From an uncultured Prevotellaceae bacterium (lineage in GTDB: Bacteria; Bacteroidota; Bacteroidia; Bacteroidales; Bacteroidaceae): 55,447 nt of DNA. Where the stretch lies: assembly GCA_946188395.1 (NCBI GenBank), contig CAMHUU010000017.1:1-55447 (forward strand), read 5' to 3'. The position numbers were made by a program, and so were the translations under genes. The notes below the pieces were generated by a model. The model was not told the DNA's origin, did no database searches, and saw only the letters and a program-made list of their open reading frames with translations. The first letter of the stretch is position 1. Each line of letters opens with the position of its first letter. Below are positions 50,443 to 55,447 of the stretch, piece by piece.

Positions 50443-50997
50443 ATGAAAAAGATTTTTGCTATTGCACTCGTTGCAATGATGACTATGACTGCTAATGCAC
50501 AGGTTTACGTAGGTGGTGGTATCGGTTTCGAGACTACTTCACAGGATGGTAACTCTGAGACTTACTTCAAGATTATGCCCGAGCTTGGTTACAACCTCAA
50601 CGAGAACTGGGCTATTGGTGTCGCAGTTGGTTACGGTGAGAGCAAGACCACTGTTAAAGAGGACGGCATCAAGATGTCTGCTAAGGTAAAGGCTTTCGAG
50701 ATTGCTCCCTATGCTCGTTACACTTTCGCTAAGTTTGATAAGGTGAACCTCTTCGTTGACGGTACTGTTGATTACCTGCACACTGACTTCGCTGGTGCAA
50801 AGAACAACACCTTCGGTGTAGGTCTGAAGCCTGGTGTTGCTGTGAACCTGAACGACAAGCTGAGCTTCGTTGCTCACGTTGGTTTCCTGGGTTACCAGAA
50901 CTCAAAGGACGACTACGAGGGTGCTAAGGCTGTTAACAACTTCGGTGTTAACATCGACGGCAGCAACCTGTCATTCGGTGTATACTACAACTTCTAA
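50443..50997 (+). CDS. Small outer-membrane beta-barrel protein
   Basis: A 184-residue protein with a signal peptide (IFAIALVAMMTMTANAQ). An eight-stranded OmpW/OmpX-like barrel pattern follows: VYVGGGIGFETTS, IMPELGYNLNENWAIGVAVG, FEIAPYARYTFAKFDKVNLF, and the closing NLSFGVYYNF with the terminal Phe usual for outer-membrane proteins. Codon use is markedly narrow (GGT, GTT, AAC, AAG, CTG), unlike its neighbours, which points to high expression. A long leader and a strong terminator make it a single-gene unit. Function beyond being an abundant barrel is not evident. Confidence 0.85.
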   Translation: MKKIFAIALVAMMTMTANAQVYVGGGIGFETTSQDGNSETYFKIMPELGYNLNENWAIGVAVGYGESKTTVKEDGIKMSAKVKAFEIAPYARYTFAKFDKVNLFVDGTVDYLHTDFAGAKNNTFGVGLKPGVAVNLNDKLSFVAHVGFLGYQNSKDDYEGAKAVNNFGVNIDGSNLSFGVYYNF

Positions 50998-51039
50998 TCA
51001 GAAGATTTTTCAATAGACAAGATTTTTATCGAAAACAAG

Positions 51040-51070
51040 GCAGCCTCGTCATTCCGACGGGGCTGCTTTT
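51040..51070 (+). terminator. Intrinsic terminator after the barrel gene
   Basis: GCAGCCTCGTC (51040-51050) pairs with GACGGGGCTGC (51056-51066) in eleven pairs (one G-T), followed by TTTT. Confidence 0.88.
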
Positions 51071-51078
51071 CTGTTCGT

Positions 51079-52617
51079 CTATTGTTGAGCACCCTGCAGC
51101 GATTGGACATATTTCATGAAGCGGTCGATGAGCAGGATACCCTCCCGGTTGGGCATTTCAACAAGTGACGCGCCGTTCTGGAACTGCATCACGGAAGCCT
51201 TGCCTTCATCGAACACAGGCCAATAGGGCAGTCCTTCTCCGTTTGGATTACCACCTGTCTTAGCGAAATTCACCCAATACTGTTGCATCAGGTCTGAAAC
51301 CTTCTTTTCCTGTGGATACTTATCTGCCTTGTCGTCGAAGGCACCTTTCAGATACATCATGTCGTCGGCATGCGCTGCACCTCGGCGGTTGCCCTTGGCA
51401 TAGACGGTGGTGTCGGACTTCTGGGCGAGGTAGGCTGAATAGACAGCGCTCTTACCCGTCTTTTGCTGCAACGTAGCCCAAGCGTAGGACGGCCATCCGC
51501 AACCGATGTCGCGCACCAAGTCGCGCATATTGTAGAGCCGCTCCTGGTCCGTGTTGCCCGGGTAGTAAACTTTCACGCTGTCAGCCCACTGGCCAGGCAA
51601 CGAGCCCAGCTGCCGGTTGTACTCCTCGACGCTCACCGATTCAAAATCCACGGCACCCTCGTCGCTGTTATACATAATCAGCACGGGCACGTCGTTGTAA
51701 CGGCCCTGCTCGTAGAGGTTGTAGAGGGGTTCCGGAATCACATAGCCGTCAATAATGGGCACACACCCCATAAAGTTTACGTCATTTCCCGTCAGTGCCT
51801 TGGCATCCATCTGGCGCATCTCGGCAATGGATTTTTTCTCCAACTGGTTCATAAACATCCATCCCAGCATCTGAGCCTGTTGCTCGTTCACCAAATTCAG
51901 GGGCGACATCATGGTTCCGCTCTGACAGATGCAGGCACGGAACAATCCCTTAGCCAGAGGCGAGCCGTACAGTATATGACAACTGATGGCTCCTGCCGAC
52001 TCGCCGAAGATGGTGACTTTCGAGGGGTCGCCACCAAAGTTCTTAATGTTGCGCTGCACCCATTGCAGGGCGAAAATCTGATCCAGTATGCCATAGTTGC
52101 CTGAATGCCCTTCAGGCGATTCTTTGGCCAGATCGGCATGTGCCATGAATCCAAGCGCTCCGGCACGATACTCGATAGAGACGGCGACTACCCCTCTGCG
52201 AGCCAAACTCTGCCACAAGTCGCCACCATAATGTTCTGTACGGAATCCACCACCATGAATGAACACCATCACGGGCAGGCCTTCGTTAATGCTCTTGGCA
52301 GGGGTGACGACACTCAGATAGAGGCAGTCCTCGCTCATCATGTCGTATTTCACATAGCTCTTCTCTGGCTGAGGGGGCCACTTGGCTACGTCCTCCGCCT
52401 TCAGCACGCCTTTCCAAGGCTTGGCGGGTTGTGGTGCCTTCCAGCGCAGTTCGCCCACGGGTGGCGCTGCATAGGGAATAGCTTTATACACGGCGAGGTC
52501 AGTCCCATCGGGCGTACCCTCGACATCTCCAGTTTCTACATGCGTTTTCAATAACGGCTGCGCCTGTCCCGCAATAGCGACCAAGGCCAGCAATGCAGTT
52601 GATAATAGTTTCTTCAT
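51079..52617 (-). CDS. Exported type-B carboxylesterase
   Basis: A 512-residue alpha/beta hydrolase with a signal peptide (LLSTALLALVAIAGQAQ). The nucleophile is in VTIFGESAGAISCH. The oxyanion hole is in VFIHGGGFR. The acid is probably the Glu in YNSDEGAVDF, and the His lies in RGAAHADDMMY. Typical early blocks are YKAIPYAAPPVGELRW and SEDCLYLSVVTPA. I start at ATG 52617, since the 32 codons upstream are unlike a protein start and the signal peptide begins here. In a polysaccharide-degrading organism it may remove acetyl or feruloyl groups, but the substrate is not shown by the sequence. Confidence 0.92.
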   Translation of the reverse strand: MKKLLSTALLALVAIAGQAQPLLKTHVETGDVEGTPDGTDLAVYKAIPYAAPPVGELRWKAPQPAKPWKGVLKAEDVAKWPPQPEKSYVKYDMMSEDCLYLSVVTPAKSINEGLPVMVFIHGGGFRTEHYGGDLWQSLARRGVVAVSIEYRAGALGFMAHADLAKESPEGHSGNYGILDQIFALQWVQRNIKNFGGDPSKVTIFGESAGAISCHILYGSPLAKGLFRACICQSGTMMSPLNLVNEQQAQMLGWMFMNQLEKKSIAEMRQMDAKALTGNDVNFMGCVPIIDGYVIPEPLYNLYEQGRYNDVPVLIMYNSDEGAVDFESVSVEEYNRQLGSLPGQWADSVKVYYPGNTDQERLYNMRDLVRDIGCGWPSYAWATLQQKTGKSAVYSAYLAQKSDTTVYAKGNRRGAAHADDMMYLKGAFDDKADKYPQEKKVSDLMQQYWVNFAKTGGNPNGEGLPYWPVFDEGKASVMQFQNGASLVEMPNREGILLIDRFMKYVQSLQGAQQ

Positions 52618-52623
52618 TGGTTT

Positions 52624-52690
52624 ATCGGCAAGTTTTTTGTTCCTTTTCTGCTGCAAAGTTACTAATTTTTGCCGATACCGGCAAGTTTTA
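52624..52690 (-). promoter_or_regulatory. Carboxylesterase promoter with repeated CTTGCCGAT sites
   Basis: The -7 box TAACTTTG lies at 52654-52661. ACTTGCCG(A/G)T occurs upstream (about 52673-52687, as part of TTGCCGGTATCGGCAA) and again downstream near 52624-52634. The paired sites around the promoter look like regulator-binding sites. Confidence 0.45.
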
Positions 52691-52699
52691 GGAGATAAA

Positions 52700-53038
52700 T
52701 TATTCAAACTCAATCCTGCGGATGGTTAATATGCAGATTACTATAATGCAGACGATTAAAGTCGCAATCGACAGTAGTATCGCCTTCCAAAAGTTATCTT
52801 CAATATACCAGATGTATAGCCAAAAGGGGGCTACAATACTAATAAACCCTGCACAAAAGCAATAATAGAATTTAATGGGTTCCCGTTTCGGACGTAATGC
52901 TCTGTTACAATTGGGGCATTGAATGGTGTGATTAGTCCCTTTCAGGAAATACTCGGATATCTGCCTCAGTCCTATCTTCGTATCACAATGAGGGCATACG
53001 GCTTGGTCGTGACTAAGTAATGTTGATAATAGTTTCAT
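52700..53038 (-). CDS. Small zinc-ribbon membrane protein
   Basis: A 112-residue protein of no family I recognise. An N-terminal zinc-ribbon-like half has VCPHCDTKIGLRQISEYFLK and IQCPNCNRALRPKREP (two CPxC pairs). Two membrane helices follow (YCFCAGFISIVAPFWLYIWY and AILLSIATLIVCIIVICIL). It is the last of a run of small minus-strand genes, 9 bp after the PH-like membrane protein gene. The run probably forms one transcript starting at the DUF2975 promoter, though the gaps do not exclude others. Function unknown. Confidence 0.75.
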   Translation of the reverse strand: MKLLSTLLSHDQAVCPHCDTKIGLRQISEYFLKGTNHTIQCPNCNRALRPKREPIKFYYCFCAGFISIVAPFWLYIWYIEDNFWKAILLSIATLIVCIIVICILTIRRIEFE

Positions 53039-53047
53039 ATCTACTGT

Positions 53048-53527
53048 CTATTTATTGATGCGAGAGTTAAGTAAATCGCAGATTTCTTGCGGTTTCATTG
53101 AGAGACCGCTTACATAGACCTCATAGGGATAGCCCTGAAGGGCGGCTCTCGAGCGTCGTTTGCAATCTTCAGCTATATTTTCTTTATGAGCTTCCCACGT
53201 GTCTTCCTTATAGCGTATGCCAATAAATGTACGGCCTTGGTATTTATCGATGTAGAAAGATTCAACACCCGAGAGTCTGACCACCCATTCCTCCTGAGTC
53301 TTTACAATCAGAGACATATCGGTAATAACAAGGCGTGTCCAGCGACCTAAATAGAAAAAATAGAGGCAATATAATACCATAAGGCCGACGAAATGAATAA
53401 TTGTTTCTAAAACCTTATGATCTGAACCAGCAATAAAGATTCCCAACATAACAGCAATGTATGCTGCTGTTATCAAGAATACGATAATCAATCTTTTAAT
53501 GGATACGGTAATTTTAATTTCTTCCAT
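53048..53527 (-). CDS. STM3941-like two-helix membrane protein
   Basis: A 159-residue protein with two N-terminal membrane helices (LIIVFLITAAYIAVMLGIFI and FVGLMVLYCLYFFYLG). A cytoplasmic domain follows that looks like the STM3941/bacterial PH-like fold: VVRLSGVESFYIDKYQGRTF, then TWEAHKENIAEDCKRRSRAA and VYVSGLSMKPQEICDLLN. Similar proteins are small, poorly studied and often encoded near regulators. It lies between the XRE regulator gene (39 bp) and the zinc-ribbon gene (9 bp). Family assignment is by recalled pattern; function unknown. Confidence 0.7.
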   Translation of the reverse strand: MEEIKITVSIKRLIIVFLITAAYIAVMLGIFIAGSDHKVLETIIHFVGLMVLYCLYFFYLGRWTRLVITDMSLIVKTQEEWVVRLSGVESFYIDKYQGRTFIGIRYKEDTWEAHKENIAEDCKRRSRAALQGYPYEVYVSGLSMKPQEICDLLNSRINK

Positions 53528-53566
53528 ACTTTTTATTTGTTTACGTTTATGTTTGATTTTAAATGA

Positions 53567-53776
53567 TTATTCGTCTCTATATTCCAATATATCTCCTGGC
53601 TGGCAACCCAATTCGCGACAGATGGCCTCGAGCGTAGTGAAGCGCACGGCTTTGGCTTTACCCGTCTTCAGGATTGAGAGATTTGCTAATGTCAAACCGA
53701 CCTTCTCTGCTAACTCGCTAAGCGACATTTTTCGCTTGGCAAGTTCTACATCTAGATTTACTATAATCTGTCCCAT
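53567..53776 (-). CDS. Small XRE-family transcriptional regulator (YozG-like)
   Basis: A 69-residue helix-turn-helix protein that is little more than the DNA-binding domain: VELAKRKMSLSELAEKVGLT as helices 1-2, LANLSILKTGKAKAVRFTTL around the recognition helix, then LEAICRELGCQPGDILEY. This matches the YozG-type regulators that accompany DUF2975 membrane proteins. It starts 3 bp after the DUF2975 gene. It probably binds the TATCG-N5-CGATA palindromes around the shared promoter (54273-54353) and regulates its own operon; this is inference. Confidence 0.92.
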   Translation of the reverse strand: MGQIIVNLDVELAKRKMSLSELAEKVGLTLANLSILKTGKAKAVRFTTLEAICRELGCQPGDILEYRDE

Positions 53777-53779
53777 AGA

Positions 53780-54244
53780 CTAAATCGTTAAGTCCTGCTC
53801 TTCTTTCAGTTTCAACCCGACGGCAAACGCCTCGGCTACAATCAGATTAAACACAGCAAAGATCAGAATGGCCATGTCTTCTTCAAAGGCTTCAATGACG
53901 TTAGCTCCTTCGATAATGGTATAAGCTGAAAACACCAACACACCAAAAGACAGACCTATTGCTGTGATTCGCAGACACCAAACATTGTCCCAAACAAATA
54001 CCTCGTTGCGGTTGACATTGAGGATAAAACGCACGAAACAGGCAAACGCGAGGATATAAGCGCCAACAGTGGCCAGTCCCAGAATTGTAACAAAGAATGC
54101 GCTCCAAGTAGGGGTTGCGTTATCTGCTGCACCTTCTTCCCAACCCCGGGCGAAATCGTCAGCCCCCTGAACAAATGACAAAGTAACATGTGCTATCATC
54201 AGCACCAACATCAACACGCAGAAAAAATTCAGTTTCTTTTTCAT
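53780..54244 (-). CDS. DUF2975 family membrane protein
   Basis: A 154-residue inner-membrane protein with four hydrophobic segments: FFCVLMLVLMIAHVTLSFV, FFVTILGLATVGAYILAFAC, ITAIGLSFGVLVFSAYTII and MAILIFAVFNLIVAEAFAVG. The segment FVWDNVWCLRITAIG between helices 2 and 3 is the conserved block of the family. DUF2975 proteins are nearly always encoded with a YozG-like XRE regulator and are thought to form a membrane-linked control pair; the signal is unknown. A full promoter with flanking palindromes lies upstream. Confidence 0.88.
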   Translation of the reverse strand: MKKKLNFFCVLMLVLMIAHVTLSFVQGADDFARGWEEGAADNATPTWSAFFVTILGLATVGAYILAFACFVRFILNVNRNEVFVWDNVWCLRITAIGLSFGVLVFSAYTIIEGANVIEAFEEDMAILIFAVFNLIVAEAFAVGLKLKEEQDLTI

Positions 54245-54272
54245 ACTCTTTTTATTGTTTTATTTGGTTTAT

Positions 54273-54287
54273 TTATCGATTTTCGAT
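54273..54287. promoter_or_regulatory. TATCG-N5-CGATA palindrome, downstream site
   Basis: TATCGATTTTCGATA, 15 bp, lies between the -7 box and the DUF2975 start codon. Confidence 0.65.
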
Positions 54288-54289
54288 AT

Positions 54290-54321
54290 GCAAAAGTAGA
54301 TATTCTTTTTCGAACTACCAA
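54290..54321 (-). promoter_or_regulatory. Promoter of the DUF2975-XRE operon
   Basis: TACTTTTG on the minus strand (54290-54297) with TTTG exactly 20 bases upstream (54318-54321). Confidence 0.75.
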
Positions 54322-54338
54322 ATAAAAACAATAAAAAT

Positions 54339-54353
54339 TTATCGAAAAACGAT
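54339..54353. promoter_or_regulatory. TATCG-N5-CGATA palindrome, upstream site
   Basis: TATCGAAAAACGATA, 15 bp with the same arms and spacing as the downstream copy, centred 66 bp from it. Confidence 0.65.
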
Positions 54354-54443
54354 ATATTTAACGTTTCTAAACAATTAAGGGATCCTATCACCTTATTATA
54401 ATGGGAAACGTCAACTGTCGTAGCGGCATACATAACAGAAGAA

Positions 54444-54471
54444 GAGGTAGATGCTTTTAAGCACCTACCTC
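54444..54471. terminator. Hairpin after cysK
   Basis: GAGGTAG and CTACCTC enclose TGCTT/AAGCA with one A-C mismatch. It stands 24 bp after the cysK stop; the T-run is poor, so termination is only likely. Confidence 0.5.
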
Positions 54472-54494
54472 TACTATGATGTTTGATGTTTGGG

Positions 54495-55442
54495 TTAAAG
54501 CGGATAGTCCTCGAAGGCGTAGAGCACCGTCGAGAGATAGCGCTCGCCAGTGTCTGGCAGCAGCACGACGACGCGCTTGCCCTTGTTCTCTGGACGCTTA
54601 GCCACCTGAATGGCAGCATAGAGGGCAGCTCCGGCAGAGATACCTACCAACAGACCTTCCTGCTGGGCTATCTCGCGACCTGTGCGGATGGCATCATCGT
54701 TTTCTACATCAAATACCTCGTCAATGACATCAGCATCGTACGTCTTGGGAACGAAACCAGCTCCGATGCCCTGAATCTTGTGAGGACCGCTCTGTCCGCC
54801 GTTCAACACTGGTGATGACTTCGGTTCTACGGCGATAATCTTCACATTGGGGTTCTGCTCCTTCAGATATTTACCCGTGCCGCTGATGGTACCGCCCGTA
54901 CCTACACCGCCTACAAAGATATCCACCTTGCCGTCGGTGTCGCGCCAAATCTCAGGACCTGTGGTAGCATAGTGCTTAGCGGGGTTGGCAGCATTCTCGA
55001 ACTGCTGCAGGATGACGGCTCCGGGAATGGTGTCGCGCAGTTCCTCGGCAGCGCGGATGGCACCTGGCATGCCGTCTTTACCAGAGGTGAGGCGTACCTC
55101 GGCACCGTAGGCCTTTACAAGGTTACGACGCTCCACACTCATGGTTTCGGGCATGGTAAGGATAAGACGGTAGCCCTTGACGGCTGATACCAGTGCCAAT
55201 CCTACGCCCGTATTTCCGCTGGTGGGTTCGATGATGGTAGCGCCGGGCTTCAAAATGCCCTTTTGTTCTGCGTCCTCAATCATAGCCAGTGCGATACGGT
55301 CCTTTACGCTACCACCCGGGTTGAAAAACTCTACTTTTGCTATCACTGGGGTCTCCAGACCCTTTGCCTGTGAATACTTGTTGAGCTCCAGTAGTGGGGT
55401 GTTGCCGACGAGCTCGGTCAGCTGTTTTGCAATCTTTGCCAT
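54495..55442 (-). CDS. cysK: Cysteine synthase A (O-acetylserine sulfhydrylase)
   Basis: A 315-residue PLP enzyme that makes cysteine from O-acetylserine and sulfide. The N-terminal [14 protein letters not shown] leads to the PLP lysine in [14 protein letters not shown]. The substrate loop is [12 protein letters not shown], the phosphate loop is [16 protein letters not shown], and the C-terminal [12 protein letters not shown] follows. Length fits CysK. The ATG is 5 bp from the window edge, so the promoter is not visible. CysM and cystathionine beta-synthase-like relatives are less likely given the loop sequences. Confidence 0.95.
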   Translation of the reverse strand: MAKIAKQLTELVGNTPLLELNKYSQAKGLETPVIAKVEFFNPGGSVKDRIALAMIEDAEQKGILKPGATIIEPTSGNTGVGLALVSAVKGYRLILTMPETMSVERRNLVKAYGAEVRLTSGKDGMPGAIRAAEELRDTIPGAVILQQFENAANPAKHYATTGPEIWRDTDGKVDIFVGGVGTGGTISGTGKYLKEQNPNVKIIAVEPKSSPVLNGGQSGPHKIQGIGAGFVPKTYDADVIDEVFDVENDDAIRTGREIAQQEGLLVGISAGAALYAAIQVAKRPENKGKRVVVLLPDTGERYLSTVLYAFEDYPL

Positions 55443-55447
55443 AGTCT

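Noticed and set aside
1..55447. Insertion sequences, transposases or REP-type transposase (RAYT) that could move the repeats
   Set aside because: No frame shows a transposase, HUH nuclease or recombinase motif. If a mobilising enzyme exists it lies outside the window.

Overview
The window looks like chromosomal DNA of a Bacteroidales bacterium, most likely a Prevotella-type (Prevotellaceae) gut or rumen organism. The reasons are: Bacteroidetes-type promoters (TAnnTTTG at -7, often with TTTG 19-20 bases upstream), few Shine-Dalgarno sequences, a type IX secretion gene (porQ) beside cmk and ispH, DUF4954 and DUF3987 proteins, and many secreted plant-polysaccharide hydrolases. This is a judgement from gene content and signals; no database search was possible.

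Layout. 1-1000: tail of a DUF3987-like gene, an M15 peptidase and a cluster of hairpin/AT-heptad repeats. 1032-6581: a LacX-type epimerase, then a minus-strand operon of ADP-forming acetyl-CoA synthetase, SpoIIE-type phosphatase and a membrane protein. 6682-16683: MATE exporter, giant alpha-2-macroglobulin, DUF1573-like protein, meaB and ispH. 16693-18358 (minus): cmk and porQ. 18481-21066: tonB-like gene, polyprenyl synthase, TatD nuclease. 21227-21314: tRNA-Ser(GGA) followed by a copy of its own 3' end. 21458-35478: GH115, hflX, DUF4954, M16 peptidase, GH51 (minus), class I fumarase and M6 peptidase. 35524-42568 (minus): a one-polypeptide amino-acid ABC importer, a DUF234-type ATPase and clpB. 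42766-50142 (minus): GH106, four-helix-bundle protein, GH105, GH2 and an aldo/keto reductase. 50443-55442: outer-membrane barrel protein, carboxylesterase, two small membrane proteins, an XRE/DUF2975 pair and cysK.

How the genes work together. The GH2-GH105-GH106 run fits removal of galactosyl, unsaturated uronyl and rhamnosyl residues from pectin (rhamnogalacturonan-like) side chains. GH115 and GH51 fit arabino-glucuronoxylan. No SusC/SusD pair lies in the window. PorQ and the TonB-like protein belong to envelope secretion and energy transfer. Acetyl-CoA synthetase, fumarase and MeaB fit acetate/succinate/propionate-type fermentation.

The most unusual content is a layer of short repeats. 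(1) Heptamer tandem arrays occur at many gene boundaries and often have exactly five units (35 bp), with a different heptamer at each locus. (2) A composite element pairs a short hairpin, whose stem varies but stays paired, with an AT heptad tail. It supplies stop codons when read one way and, read the other way, the whole hydrophobic core and cleavage site of the signal peptides of three neighbouring glycoside hydrolases. (3) Arrays and GC palindromes of the same sort sit in frame inside housekeeping proteins (IspH, TatD, ClpB, alpha-2-macroglobulin, the ABC importer). The ABC importer also seems to carry a circularly permuted substrate-binding domain.
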